Positions 1 through 8,012 of a DNA stretch of 18,603 nucleotides are shown here, piece by piece. The notes beneath the pieces were generated by a model. That model ran no database searches, was not told the origin of the DNA, and saw only the letters and a program-made list of their open reading frames with translations. This DNA comes from an uncultured Shinella sp. Lineage in GTDB: Bacteria; Pseudomonadota; Alphaproteobacteria; Rhizobiales; Rhizobiaceae. How positions within the stretch are numbered: the stretch's first letter is position 1; each line of letters starts with the position of its first letter. The position numbers and the translations under genes were made by a program. The stretch is from assembly GCA_946481465.1 (NCBI GenBank), contig CAMLOC010000004.1, positions 1-18,603 on the forward strand. Reading direction: 5' to 3'.

Positions 1-1
1 C

Positions 2-103
2 CCTGCTTCGGACCCCGTTTCGGCCACGAACGCCTCAACGGTGAAGAAGCATGTGGAACCGAAAACGTCCGCTGAAGGCAAGCAATCCGAACGCGACAAA
101 TAG
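2..103 (+). CDS. C-terminal end of an unidentified protein (partial)
   Basis: An open frame enters from the left edge and ends at a TAG at 101-103, giving 33 residues. The tail is hydrophilic and rich in Lys, Ser, Thr and Glu, ending in SERDK, like a disordered C-terminus. No domain can be recognised from so short a piece. It is followed by about 145 bases without an evident gene and then by the hairpin at 249-265, which could also terminate this gene. It could equally be a chance open frame; the support is only the coding-like composition. Confidence 0.35.
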   Translation, partial: PASDPVSATNASTVKKHVEPKTSAEGKQSERDK

Positions 104-243
104 AGCACCGGCAGGAACAAGGCGGAGGCCATTTCGGAAAAGTCGAGATTGACGTGCTCCGTTCGGTTGCCGGCATCCCGCAGGGACGTCGGCAAACTGC
201 GTGTTCGGGCGCGGAGCCTTCCGTCAAACTTACATGAAGGCAG

Positions 244-270
244 AAAAACCCCGGTTTTACCGGGGCTTTT
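244..270. terminator. Bidirectional rho-independent terminator
   Basis: A perfect 7-bp stem, CCCCGGT (249-255) and ACCGGGG (259-265), with a 3-nt loop is flanked by an A-run on the left and a T-run on the right. It therefore has a U-tract when read on either strand. The TAA of the small minus-strand gene (257-259) lies inside the hairpin. Confidence 0.85.
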
Positions 271-508
271 CTCGTCTGCTGATGATGGTGACAAGCAAGA
301 GAAAGACCGCCACATCGGCGACGCGTTGCCACCGCGCCCTCCGTTCACCGTAGCGTCGGTTTCTGATCCGCTCTCGCAGGCTGGCGACTTCGGCGCGCAG
401 CGCCCCAAGGCCATCCTGCTCGCTCACCTTCAGGACACCGACGAGAGGCACCGTCGCCTCGCTCTCCTGCAAGATATTCGCGCCATTGGGCATCGCTCTC
501 GAAACCAT
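257..508 (-). CDS. Small membrane protein downstream of the stress SDR
   Basis: 83 residues from ATG at 508. The middle (about residues 35-60) is a charged helix-forming stretch (LRAEVASLRERI) and the C-terminal part holds one hydrophobic segment (VADVAVFLLLVTII) followed by a basic tail, so it is probably a single-pass inner-membrane protein with a short coiled coil. It follows the SDR by 30 bases on the same strand and ends in a terminator, so the two are probably one EcfG-driven operon. The start is doubtful: ATG 508 has no Shine-Dalgarno, whereas ATG 527 in another frame has a good one (AGAGGAAA) but that frame runs to 345 with a less protein-like tail. Either the start is at 508 or a frameshift joins the two frames. 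No family recognised. Confidence 0.55.
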   Translation of the reverse strand: MVSRAMPNGANILQESEATVPLVGVLKVSEQDGLGALRAEVASLRERIRNRRYGERRARWQRVADVAVFLLLVTIISRREKPR

Positions 509-538
509 GTTTGCGTATGTCGGTCATCGTTTCCTCTC

Positions 539-1408
539 TCAGATCATGATCTCGCCGCCCGTGACGGGGATTACCGCGCCCGTCATGTAGCTGCCGAGAT
601 CGGACGCGAGCAGGACAAACGCCCCTGCCAGTTCGGCGGGCTGGCCGGCGCGGCCAATGAGGGATTGCTTGCCGAAATCCTTCGTCTTCTCGGATGGCAT
701 GGTGGAGGGAATGAGCGGCGTCCAGATCGGTCCCGGCGCGACGGCGTTCACACGGATTCCCTTGTCGGCGACCATTTCGGCGAGCCCCGCGGTGAAATTC
801 GAGATCGCGCCCTTCGTCGCTGCATAGGCGAGAAGATGCGGTGACGGCTGGCGGGACTGGATCGAGGTCGTGTTGACGATGGCGCTGCCGGGCTTCATGT
901 GCGGAATGGCCGCGCGGGCCAGGAAGAACGGCGCGTAGATATTGGTCCGGAACGTGCGATCCCATTCCTCGGTGCTGATATCACCGATATCCGCATAGGT
1001 CCGCTGGAAAGCGGCATTGTTCACGAGGATATCGAGCTGGCCGAAGTTTTCCAGGCATTGCCGGACCAGGTGACGGCAATGATCCTCACTTGTGATATCT
1101 CCCGGAAGGACGACGGCCTTGCGTCCCGCCTCCTCAACCCAGCGCGCGGTTTCATTGGCGTCCTGGTCTTCGCTGAGATAGGAAATCGCTATATCGGCGC
1201 CTTCGCGCGCGAAAGCGATGGCGACGGCCCGACCGATGCCCGAATCGGCGCCGGTGATCAGCGCAACCTTCCCCTTCAGCCTTTCCGCCCCGGCATAGCT
1301 CTCTTCGCCGTGGTCGGGAACCGGCTTCATCGCGCTCGTCAGGCCGGGTGGAGCTTGCTCCTGCGCGGGTTGCGGCGGAAGGGGGCGGCGCGCATCGTTC
1401 TCGGACAT
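539..1408 (-). CDS. SDR-family oxidoreductase, glucose/ribitol dehydrogenase-like stress protein
   Basis: NAD(P)-dependent classical short-chain dehydrogenase, 289 residues, cytoplasmic. The Rossmann cofactor motif TGADSGIG, the NNAA motif and the catalytic YAATK (YxxxK) are all intact, with a Ser-containing strand (NTTSIQS) before it and the C-terminal PVTGGEIM typical of the family. The long Pro-rich N-terminal extension ending in PVPDHGEESYAG before LKGKVALITG is characteristic of the YhdG/YghA/GSP39-like subgroup, often induced by general stress; the substrate is not known. ATG 1408 is chosen because GGAG lies 6 nt upstream; a TTG at 1426 would add six residues. A perfect EcfG promoter (1442-1466) lies 33 nt before the start, which fits a stress role. 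The small membrane protein gene follows. Confidence 0.92.
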   Translation of the reverse strand: MSENDARRPLPPQPAQEQAPPGLTSAMKPVPDHGEESYAGAERLKGKVALITGADSGIGRAVAIAFAREGADIAISYLSEDQDANETARWVEEAGRKAVVLPGDITSEDHCRHLVRQCLENFGQLDILVNNAAFQRTYADIGDISTEEWDRTFRTNIYAPFFLARAAIPHMKPGSAIVNTTSIQSRQPSPHLLAYAATKGAISNFTAGLAEMVADKGIRVNAVAPGPIWTPLIPSTMPSEKTKDFGKQSLIGRAGQPAELAGAFVLLASDLGSYMTGAVIPVTGGEIMI

Positions 1409-1441
1409 CTCGGTCTCCATCAGCAACGGGCTTGCGCTTCG

Positions 1442-1466
1442 AACTCACCCCCACCGGAGATGTTCC
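1442..1466 (-). promoter_or_regulatory. EcfG/RpoE2-type promoter of the SDR gene
   Basis: Read on the minus strand: GGAAC (1466-1462), 17 nt, GTT (1444-1442). This is the general-stress sigma consensus of alphaproteobacteria. The -10 is 33 nt before ATG 1408. Confidence 0.8.
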
Positions 1467-1559
1467 CGCGTGAAGCGCAAACACCTGAAAACGTAAAGTT
1501 CGGGCCGGGCAATCCTGATGACGGGAAAAGGTGGAGTGGCATATGCCGATGCGCGGGCA

Positions 1560-1584
1560 GACCCCAGCAAAAATGCTCGGGGTC
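1560..1584. terminator. Hairpin after the glycine-zipper lipoprotein gene
   Basis: GACCCC-AGCA, loop AAAA, TGCT-C-GGGGTC: a 10-bp stem with one bulge, 20 nt downstream of the TAG at 1604. There is no clear U-tract, so it may be a terminator or a 3' stabilising hairpin. Confidence 0.45.
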
Positions 1585-1603
1585 CGCACCTGTGCGGTCG
1601 AAC

Positions 1604-1855
1604 CTAGCAACGGTCAACGTATCTGTTACCGTACTGGTCCCTGTAGTAGCAGCGTCCTGGCTGATCCGCGACATTGCCGATCAACGCGCCGGCAACACCG
1701 CCGACCGCTGCGCCAACGGCTGCGCCGCGGACATTGCCGGTCGCAACGCCGCCGACAACGGCGCCCGTCGCGGCGCCAACACCGGCGCCCCGTTCCGTTG
1801 CCGTACATGCAGCGAGCGATAACCCGACGCAAGCAATAATCATGATCTTTTTCAT
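1604..1855 (-). CDS. Glycine-zipper outer-membrane-type lipoprotein
   Basis: 83 residues. A lipoprotein signal peptide ends in the lipobox LAAC (Cys 17), followed by small-residue repeats GxxxG/AxxxG (GAGVGAATGAVVGG, GAAVGAAVGGVAGALIG) over residues 23-63: two glycine-zipper helices like those of the YMGG/OmpA-like Gly-zipper families. The mature tail has a Tyr/Arg-rich end with two Cys (RCYYRDQYGN...DRC). The family is thought to insert in or lie on the outer membrane; no specific function is known. ATG 1855 is preceded by a near-perfect Shine-Dalgarno GGGAGG at 6 nt, which decides the start against the longer frame beginning at 2053. An EcfG promoter lies 28 nt upstream, so it is probably an envelope-stress lipoprotein. 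Confidence 0.9.
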   Translation of the reverse strand: MKKIMIIACVGLSLAACTATERGAGVGAATGAVVGGVATGNVRGAAVGAAVGGVAGALIGNVADQPGRCYYRDQYGNRYVDRC

Positions 1856-1883
1856 GGTAACCTCCCTATCTGGACCTTGTGAG

Positions 1884-1908
1884 AACCCACAGTCGCCCCG
1901 CAAGTTCC
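1884..1908 (-). promoter_or_regulatory. EcfG/RpoE2-type promoter of the lipoprotein gene
   Basis: Minus strand GGAAC (1908-1904), 17 nt, GTT (1886-1884), 28 nt before ATG 1855. Exact match to the general-stress consensus. Confidence 0.8.
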
Positions 1909-2067
1909 CAGCTGTGGTGACCCGGATCGATGCGGAGGACAGGCTCGCGTGGAATGGTCTCCAGCCGCACCGGGCGGCCGGGCGCGCCGTCAAGAAGGCG
2001 GTCGCGACATCGTCGAACGTGTACCAATGCGGCCTTCGACATAGTGCGCTCATGTCTCTTGTGCTAT

Positions 2068-3549
2068 CTACTGTCCGTCTTCTGGCGAAACCGCCGGGGC
2101 GATATCGGTCTGGGCGGGCATTGCAGATCCGTCGCCGGCGGCCACATCCCCTGGCTTTTCTTCCAGCGGCCTCGTCGACGTCGCATCATTTGCAACCGGT
2201 TCGGAAACCCGGTCCGTCGAAAGCGGCTGCGCCGTTCTGGACCCGTCGGCGGCGGCGACGCGCCAGACGGTATTGCCGGCATCGTCGGCGATGAGTAGGG
2301 CTCCCGTTCCATCCATGGCAAGACCGACCGGTCGGCCACGGGCCTCGTCCCCTATCAGGAAGCCGGTCACGACGTCCTGAGCGGCGCCGGTTGGACGCCC
2401 GTTGGCGAAGTGGATGAAGATGACCTTGTAGCCGTTGAAGGCGTTTCGATTCCAGCTGCCGTGATTGCCGACGAAGGCACCGTCTCGGAAAGGCTCCGGC
2501 ATGGCGGAATCGTTGGCAAAGGCGAGACCCAGCGCCGCGACATGGCTCGACAGCGCATAGTCCGGCACGATCGCCCGCTCGACCATGTCAGGACGCTGCG
2601 GATGAACACGCGGATCGACATGCTGTCCGTAGTAGCTCCAGGGCCAGCCGTAGAAACCGCCCTCCTTCACCGAGGTGAGATAGTCGGGAACGAGATCGGG
2701 GCCGAGTTCGTCGCGCTCGTTCACCACCGTCCAGAGTTCGCCGGTCTGCGGATGAAAATTGAGGCCGTTGGGATTGCGCAAACCCGAAGCAAAGACCTTT
2801 GCAGCACCGGTCTGCCGGTCGACCTGCCAAATGGCTGCGCGTCCCTTTTCGGCCTCGATGCCCCGCTCTCCGGCATTGGAGTTCGATCCGATGGAGACGA
2901 GGAGGAAACGTGCATCGGGGCTGAGGGCGAGGTCCTTCGTCCAGTGATGATTGATCGGCCCACCGGGAAGAGGCGTCAGGATCTTCGGTTCTGCCGTGAT
3001 CTCTCCGCCACCGAGTTCGTAGGGATAGGCGAGGATAGCGTCTGCTGCGGCGACGTACAGCGTTTCGTCATGCCATGCGACGCCAAAAGGTGAGTTCAAA
3101 TCCGTTAGGAGATCGCGACGCTCATCCACCGTGCCGTCGCGGTTGGTATCGCGCAGAAGCGTGATGCGGTTCGTCTCGCCGCCTCCCCCTCCGCCACCGG
3201 CCGCCATACCCATGATCCAGCCGCGGATGATATCCTTGGGCCGGTTCAGCGGCTTGCCTGCGGGCGCCTTCGATTGCACGATGAGCACGTCGCCGTTCGG
3301 AAGCGTGTGTACTGTGCGGGGATTGGCGAGATCCTTGGCATAGGCGGAGACCGAAAAACCCGCCGGGACTTCCGGTACTTGCCCTTCATTCCAGCCGACT
3401 ACCTTCGCCACCTTGAGGTCCGGCCACAGGCTTTGCGACGGCTCAGGAAGTATCGGATTGGGGCCTATTTGACGCGAGGCGTCAAAGTCATCGCTGCCAC
3501 TGCAGCCGGCGACCATAAGGGCGGCGAGAAGGAGTGCGCGCCTAGACAT
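2068..3549 (-). CDS. PQQ-type sorbosone/aldose dehydrogenase lipoprotein (GSDH family)
   Basis: 493 residues. It starts with a lipoprotein signal peptide (MSRRALLLAALMVAGC, Cys 16), so it should act in the periplasm. Residues ~60-430 look like the six-bladed propeller of the glucose/sorbosone dehydrogenase family: GFSVSAYAKDLANPRTVHTLPNG-type opening, SGLRNPNGLNFHP, VNERDELG, and GNHGSWNR near the C-terminus. Family members use PQQ to oxidise aldoses or L-sorbosone; the true substrate and whether PQQ is bound cannot be read here. A Gly-only run (about residues 117-124) and a disordered acidic Pro/Ala tail (after ~435) are additions. A strong Shine-Dalgarno (AAGGAGG) precedes ATG 3549. The start overlaps the end of the DUF2231 gene by 8 nt, so they are co-translated. 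It is divergent from the oxidase operon, which may take its electrons. Confidence 0.88.
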   Translation of the reverse strand: MSRRALLLAALMVAGCSGSDDFDASRQIGPNPILPEPSQSLWPDLKVAKVVGWNEGQVPEVPAGFSVSAYAKDLANPRTVHTLPNGDVLIVQSKAPAGKPLNRPKDIIRGWIMGMAAGGGGGGGETNRITLLRDTNRDGTVDERRDLLTDLNSPFGVAWHDETLYVAAADAILAYPYELGGGEITAEPKILTPLPGGPINHHWTKDLALSPDARFLLVSIGSNSNAGERGIEAEKGRAAIWQVDRQTGAAKVFASGLRNPNGLNFHPQTGELWTVVNERDELGPDLVPDYLTSVKEGGFYGWPWSYYGQHVDPRVHPQRPDMVERAIVPDYALSSHVAALGLAFANDSAMPEPFRDGAFVGNHGSWNRNAFNGYKVIFIHFANGRPTGAAQDVVTGFLIGDEARGRPVGLAMDGTGALLIADDAGNTVWRVAAADGSRTAQPLSTDRVSEPVANDATSTRPLEEKPGDVAAGDGSAMPAQTDIAPAVSPEDGQ

Positions 3550-3961
3550 GAAAAGCCTCCTTCCGGCCCAACCAAGCGGTCATGAGCATTGCGACCACGG
3601 TCATGATAGACACTACCAATCCATAGGGGACTACGGCCCTCCACCCGTCCGCGGTATGGATGAAGCTGTTCAATGTCGCCGCGAGGAGCACGACGATCCC
3701 ACACAGGAGCGCGGGCCATGACGGGCCTTCCCTCCAGACGGCGAGAACAAGCACCGCGATCACGAAGGCGAAACAACCAAAGATCAGCCCGGCAAGTAGC
3801 AGCCATTCGGAAAAATGCAGCCAGAGCAGGTTCGAGGTCTGCCAATAGGCGATGTCCGTCAGAAGGGTAAGGAAGAAGCAGGCGACCGGGAACGACGCGA
3901 AGAACCGGTAGGCAGCAAGCATCAGGCAGCGGGTGGCGGACGTTGCGTTATCGAAAGACAT
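3542..3961 (-). CDS. DUF2231-family inner-membrane protein
   Basis: 139 residues with four hydrophobic segments (about 20-37, 50-73, 81-99, 111-131), matching the usual size and topology of DUF2231 proteins. Two His sit near membrane segments (LWLHFSEW and NSFIHTADGW); whether they bind heme is unknown. The gene is first in an operon with the dehydrogenase lipoprotein, overlapping it by 8 nt, so a role as membrane partner or electron acceptor for that enzyme is plausible but is inference. No good Shine-Dalgarno is close to ATG 3961. A near-consensus EcfG site (3995-4019) lies 33 nt upstream. Confidence 0.8.
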   Translation of the reverse strand: MSFDNATSATRCLMLAAYRFFASFPVACFFLTLLTDIAYWQTSNLLWLHFSEWLLLAGLIFGCFAFVIAVLVLAVWREGPSWPALLCGIVVLLAATLNSFIHTADGWRAVVPYGLVVSIMTVVAMLMTAWLGRKEAFHV

Positions 3962-3994
3962 CGGCGCGAATCTGCTCCGTTTGAACTACTCCCC

Positions 3995-4019
3995 TACGCG
4001 CCAGCGGAGAGAATGTTCC
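3995..4019 (-). promoter_or_regulatory. Near-consensus EcfG promoter of the DUF2231-dehydrogenase operon
   Basis: Minus strand GGAAC (4019-4015), 17 nt, GTA (3997-3995) instead of GTT. The distance to ATG 3961 is 33 nt, the same as at the perfect sites, which is the main reason to take it seriously. Confidence 0.4.
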
Positions 4020-4133
4020 GCTTACGGATTTCTTCGGAAGGCGCGGTCGTGTCGTGGCAGGATTACTGAAACACCCTTGCCGGCCTGCAAATGCGGGCCA
4101 TATCGCTTCAAGAGATTCACAGGAGCGAGAGCA

Positions 4134-5111
4134 ATTTCCCGTCGCGCCCTCCCCATCTTACTGATGCCGTTGAGCGGCTGTTCCGGCGTCCAGTCGGCAC
4201 TCGACCCCGCGGGTGAGGAAGCGGCCGCGATCTACCGGCTCCTTCTCGTCATGGTGGTCGGCGGGGCGCTGATCTGGCTTGCCGTCGCCGGCCTGCTCCT
4301 GCATGCGGCACGAAAGCAGAAGGCGCCGTGGAGCGAGAAGGCGGCCGGGCGGCTGATCGTCTGGGGCGGCGTCGCCTTTCCGCTCGCCGTGCTGCTGGCG
4401 TTGCTTTCCTATGCCGTCTGGCTGATGCCGGCCATCAGGCCCTGGCTAGAGCGCCACGCGCACGCGCCCAAGATGATCGAGGTGACGGGCGAACAGTTCT
4501 GGTGGCGCATCCGCTATCCGGCAACGGACGGCCTGCCCGCCTTCGAGACGGCGAACGAACTGCGCCTTTCCATCGGCGAGCGCGTCGCCTTCTCGCTGAA
4601 GGCGGCCGACGTCATCCACTCCTTCTGGATTCCGGCGCTCGGCGGAAAGATGGACATGATCCCCGGCCGCACGAACACGCTGTCGCTGCTGCCGACGAAA
4701 GCGGGCGTCTTCCGCGCGCCCTGCGCCGAATTCTGCGGGACATCGCACACCCTGATGGCTTTTTCCGTCATCGTCATGGAGCAAGCGGACTATGCCACAT
4801 GGCGTAGCGCACAGGCGGTGGGAAACCGGGCGGGGGGTGGTGACGGCGAGCAACTCTTCACCCGGCACGGCTGCGCGGGCTGTCATGGCGTGCGCGGCGT
4901 GACGCCCGCCGCAAGCCTCGGCCCGGACCTCACCTTCTTCGGCCAGCGCCAGACGGTGGGCGCCGGAACGCTCGCCAACACGGCGGAAAACGTCGCCCGC
5001 TTCATCCGCAACCCCACCGCCGTGAAGCCAGGCGCCAAGATGCCGGCCTTCGACATGCTGCCCGAGCGCGACATCGCCGCCATCGCCGCCTATCTCGCGG
5101 GGCTCAAATGA
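4134..5111 (+). CDS. coxB: Cytochrome c oxidase subunit II with fused cytochrome c domain (caa3/CoxM-like)
   Basis: About 325 residues, inner membrane with a periplasmic domain. A lipoprotein signal (SRRALPILLMPLSGC, Cys 16), two transmembrane segments (about 36-56 and 72-93), then the cupredoxin domain with the CuA ligands His162, Cys197, Cys201, His205 and Met208 (APCAEFCGTSHTLM). A C-terminal class I cytochrome c domain carries CAGCH (Cys247-His251) and a candidate axial Met in GAKMPAF. It takes electrons from cytochrome c and passes them to subunit I. The start is uncertain: no ATG/GTG gives a full signal peptide. An ATT at 4134, 8 nt after AGGAG (4121-4125), gives a perfect short lipoprotein leader; TTG 4077 lacks a Shine-Dalgarno and ATG 4164 would delete most of the leader. 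It overlaps coxA by ATGA. Confidence 0.9.
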   Translation: MSRRALPILLMPLSGCSGVQSALDPAGEEAAAIYRLLLVMVVGGALIWLAVAGLLLHAARKQKAPWSEKAAGRLIVWGGVAFPLAVLLALLSYAVWLMPAIRPWLERHAHAPKMIEVTGEQFWWRIRYPATDGLPAFETANELRLSIGERVAFSLKAADVIHSFWIPALGGKMDMIPGRTNTLSLLPTKAGVFRAPCAEFCGTSHTLMAFSVIVMEQADYATWRSAQAVGNRAGGGDGEQLFTRHGCAGCHGVRGVTPAASLGPDLTFFGQRQTVGAGTLANTAENVARFIRNPTAVKPGAKMPAFDMLPERDIAAIAAYLAGLK

Positions 5112-7627
5112 GCGATGCCCTGAGCCCCGATCTTTCGAAGGAGGAGCGCGAGGCGCAGGAAGCGGAATTGCGCGCGGTCTGGCGCACGCCCTCCGGCTGG
5201 CGCTACTGGACCTCGGTCAACAATACCGAGATCGGCCTCTGGTATGGCGCGGCGGCCTTCCTCTTCATGCTGTTCGCTGGCGTGCTGGCGCTGCTCGTGC
5301 GCGTGCAGCTCGCCGTTCCCGACAACGATTTCCTCTCCGCGGACACCTTCAACCAGGCCTTCACGCTGCACGGCACGGTGATGATGTTCCTCTTCGCCGT
5401 GCCGATCTTCGAGGCGGTCGCGATCTTCCTGCTCCCCTCCATGCTCGGCGCGCGGGAGCTGCCCTTCCCGCGCCTCTCGGCCTTCGGCTTCTGGAGCTTC
5501 GCGCTCGGCGGCGTCTTCGTCTGCGGCTCCATCTTCTTCGGCGCAGCGCCGAACACCGGCTGGTTCATGTATCCGCCGCTCGCCACCGACAAGGAATATT
5601 CCGGCATCGGCGCCGACATCTGGCTGCTCGGCCTTTCCTTCATCGAGGTCGCCTCCATCGCCGCCGCCGTCGAGCTCATCGTCGGCATCATGAAGTGCCG
5701 GGCGCCGGGCATGCGCATCAACATGATGCCACTCTTCGCATGGTATCTCCTGATCGTCGCCGGCATGATCCTCTTCGCCTTCCCACCGCTGATCGCCGGC
5801 GACATCCTCTTCGAGATGGAGCGGATGTTCGACTGGCCGTTCTTCGATGCGGCGCGCGGCGGCGATCCGCTGCTCTGGCAGCACCTCTTCTGGATCTTCG
5901 GCCATCCGGAGGTCTACATCATCTTCCTGCCGGCCATCGCGCTGATGGCGATGATCGTGCCAACCTTCGCGCAACGCCCCATCGTCGGCTATTCGTGGAT
6001 CGTGCTCGCCGCCGTCGGCACCGGTTTCCTCAGCTTCGGCCTGTGGGTGCACCATATGTTCACGACGGGTCTGCCGCAGATCTCGCTCGCCTTCTTTTCC
6101 GCCGCCTCGGAGGCCGTGGCGATCCCGACCGGCGTGCAGATCTTCGTCTTCATCGCCACCATGCTCGCCGGCCGCGTCATCTTCTCCGTGCCGATGCTGT
6201 TCGGCACCGGGGGCCTTGCGATCTTCGTCATCGGCGGCCTGACGGGCGTGATGGTCGCGCTCGTGCCCTTCGATTGGCAGGCGCACGACACCTATTTCAT
6301 CGTCGCGCACCTGCACTATGTGCTGATCGGCGGCATGCTCTTTCCGGTCGTCGCCGGTATCTACTATTATTATCCGCTGCTGAACGCTCGAAAGCTCTCC
6401 GACCGGCTCGGCAAGGTCGCCTTCTGGCTGATGTTCTGCGGCTTCAACCTCGCCTTCTTCCCGATGCATCTGGCAGGCCTGCGCGGCATGCCGCGGCGCA
6501 TCTTCACCTATCCCGCCGATATCGGCTGGGACTGGTTTAACCTGGTTTCGACGATCGGGGCCTTCATCTTCGCCGCCGGCGTGCTCGTCGTCGTCATCGA
6601 CGTGCTGCGACCGAAGCACCGCCAGCCGAAGGGCGAGGAGAACCCGTGGAATGCCGGCACGCTGGAATGGATTTCCGAGCCGGAGGAAAAATGGGGCGTG
6701 CGCTCCATCCCGATCATCCGGAGCCGCTATCCGATCTGGGACCAGCCGGGCCTCGTTGAAGACATCAAGGCGGGCCGCTTCTACCTGCCGGATGCGAAGG
6801 ATGGCGCTCGCGAAACGCTCGTCACCTCCGTACTCGACGCCGAGCCCATCCAGTGCCTGCGCGTCGGCGGCACCTCGCGCCTCACCATCCTCGCCGCCTT
6901 CTCGCTCGGCGGCGTCTTCATAACCCTCACTTTCCACTGGTGGATCGCGACGGCGGCCTTCGCGGTGGTGACGCTCGTCGCCATCGTCGCCTGGCTCTGG
7001 ACCGGCACGGCCGCCATTCCGCAAGAGGAGATGCGCGACGTCGGCCTCGGCCAGGCCCTGCCGCTCTATACATCAGGCCCGCAATCGGTCGGCTGGTGGG
7101 CCATGTTCATCACCATGGCGGGCGACGGCACGGCCTATGCCAGCCTGATGTTCGGCTATTTCTTCTACTGGACCATCCATGACGACTTCACCGGCGGCCA
7201 TGCCGGCCCCGGCACACTCTGGCCGCTCGCCGCCGCTGGCCTTTTCACGCTTGCCTGGCTGGCGATGCTTGCGGCCCGCAGGGGGAACGAAGGCGACCGC
7301 CATGTGCGCACGCGCCTCTGGCTTGTGCTCTCCGCCCTCCTGACGCTGGCCGCCGGTTGCGCCGGCCTTGCCGGGCCCTATCTTACGGACATGGACCCGA
7401 CCGCGCACGTCTATCCAGCCATCGTGTGGGTCGTTGCCCTGTGGACCGTCGTGCATGGCGGTGTCGGCTTGATCATGCAGGCCTATTGCCTGGCGCGGAG
7501 CCTGACCGGACGGATGAGCGCCCGCCACGACATGGACCTTCGCAATGTCGTGCTCTACTGGCACTTCCTCGTCATCACGGCGATCACGTCCTTCGGCGTT
7601 CTCGGCCTCTTTCCGGGTTTGAGGTGA
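5108..7627 (+). CDS. Cytochrome c oxidase subunit I-III fusion (CoxA-CoxC)
   Basis: 839 residues. The first ~500 are subunit I of an A-type heme-copper oxidase: His88 and His403 (heme a), His401 (heme a3), His266, His315 and His316 (CuB), and the cross-linking Tyr270 in GHPEVY, with Glu268 as in A1-type enzymes. After a soluble linker (about 500-585) come subunit-III-type membrane helices (SVGWWAMFITMAGDGTAY onward) to the C-terminus. It reduces O2 to water at the inner membrane and may pump protons. Odd points: the segment that normally reads PTGIK (K-channel Lys) is PTGVQ here (Gln344), and the D-channel entry GAPD is GARE (Glu117), with the usual Asn upstream absent. The fusion resembles CoxN+CoxO of bradyrhizobial CoxMNOP. 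ATG overlaps the coxB stop (ATGA); the next gene starts 4 nt after the stop. Confidence 0.95.
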   Translation: MSDALSPDLSKEEREAQEAELRAVWRTPSGWRYWTSVNNTEIGLWYGAAAFLFMLFAGVLALLVRVQLAVPDNDFLSADTFNQAFTLHGTVMMFLFAVPIFEAVAIFLLPSMLGARELPFPRLSAFGFWSFALGGVFVCGSIFFGAAPNTGWFMYPPLATDKEYSGIGADIWLLGLSFIEVASIAAAVELIVGIMKCRAPGMRINMMPLFAWYLLIVAGMILFAFPPLIAGDILFEMERMFDWPFFDAARGGDPLLWQHLFWIFGHPEVYIIFLPAIALMAMIVPTFAQRPIVGYSWIVLAAVGTGFLSFGLWVHHMFTTGLPQISLAFFSAASEAVAIPTGVQIFVFIATMLAGRVIFSVPMLFGTGGLAIFVIGGLTGVMVALVPFDWQAHDTYFIVAHLHYVLIGGMLFPVVAGIYYYYPLLNARKLSDRLGKVAFWLMFCGFNLAFFPMHLAGLRGMPRRIFTYPADIGWDWFNLVSTIGAFIFAAGVLVVVIDVLRPKHRQPKGEENPWNAGTLEWISEPEEKWGVRSIPIIRSRYPIWDQPGLVEDIKAGRFYLPDAKDGARETLVTSVLDAEPIQCLRVGGTSRLTILAAFSLGGVFITLTFHWWIATAAFAVVTLVAIVAWLWTGTAAIPQEEMRDVGLGQALPLYTSGPQSVGWWAMFITMAGDGTAYASLMFGYFFYWTIHDDFTGGHAGPGTLWPLAAAGLFTLAWLAMLAARRGNEGDRHVRTRLWLVLSALLTLAAGCAGLAGPYLTDMDPTAHVYPAIVWVVALWTVVHGGVGLIMQAYCLARSLTGRMSARHDMDLRNVVLYWHFLVITAITSFGVLGLFPGLR

Positions 7628-7631
7628 TGCC

Positions 7632-8012
7632 ATGCGCCTGATCCCCAGGGAAATCGAAAGCCTCTGGACGCTCTTCACCGCACCGACGATCTGGGCGCTG
7701 CATTTCCTCGCCTGCTACATCACTGCCGCGACCTACTGCGCGAAGGCGGGTGCCGCGCCGTTCTCCTTCGAGACGATGCGCCTCGCGCTCGGCGCCGTCA
7801 CGGTTGCGGCGCTTGGCGGGATCGTCCTTTCCGCCTTTCTCGCCTGGCGGCAATGGGGCTTCGGCTCCGGTGATCCGCCGCACGACGAGCCGACCCGCAG
7901 GGATCGCCTGCTCTTCCAGGGCTTCGCGACCCTGCTGCTCTCCGGCCTCAGCTTCGTGGCCGTGCTCTTCGTCGCCGTGCCGCTCGTCTTCATCGAGACC
8001 TGCCAGCCATGA
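7632..8012 (+). CDS. Small three-helix membrane protein of the oxidase operon (CoxP-like position)
   Basis: 126 residues with three hydrophobic segments (about 10-35, 49-71, 92-122) and a short charged loop (GSGDPPHDEPTRRD) between the second and third. It resembles small accessory membrane proteins found between coxA/coxC and ctaG in rhizobial oxidase clusters; no catalytic motif is visible. ATG 7632 has a GAGG Shine-Dalgarno reaching into the coxA stop. Its TGA overlaps the ATG of the following CtaG-type gene (ATGA), so its translation is tied to the oxidase. It could be a subunit IV-like or assembly protein; this is inferred from position. Confidence 0.8.
   Translation: MRLIPREIESLWTLFTAPTIWALHFLACYITAATYCAKAGAAPFSFETMRLALGAVTVAALGGIVLSAFLAWRQWGFGSGDPPHDEPTRRDRLLFQGFATLLLSGLSFVAVLFVAVPLVFIETCQP

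Noticed and set aside
149..844. 231-codon plus-strand frame over the SDR region
   Set aside because: It overlaps the SDR gene on the other strand, which has full motifs, promoter and Shine-Dalgarno; the frame is Arg-rich with no domain.
899..1822. 307-codon plus-strand frame opposite the SDR and lipoprotein genes
   Set aside because: It runs antisense through two well-supported genes and their promoter; no ribosome-binding site or recognisable protein.
5090..7024. 644-codon open frame on the minus strand opposite coxA
   Set aside because: It is the antisense shadow of a high-GC gene: Glu/Asp/Arg/His-rich, no domain, and the opposite strand encodes a complete oxidase subunit.
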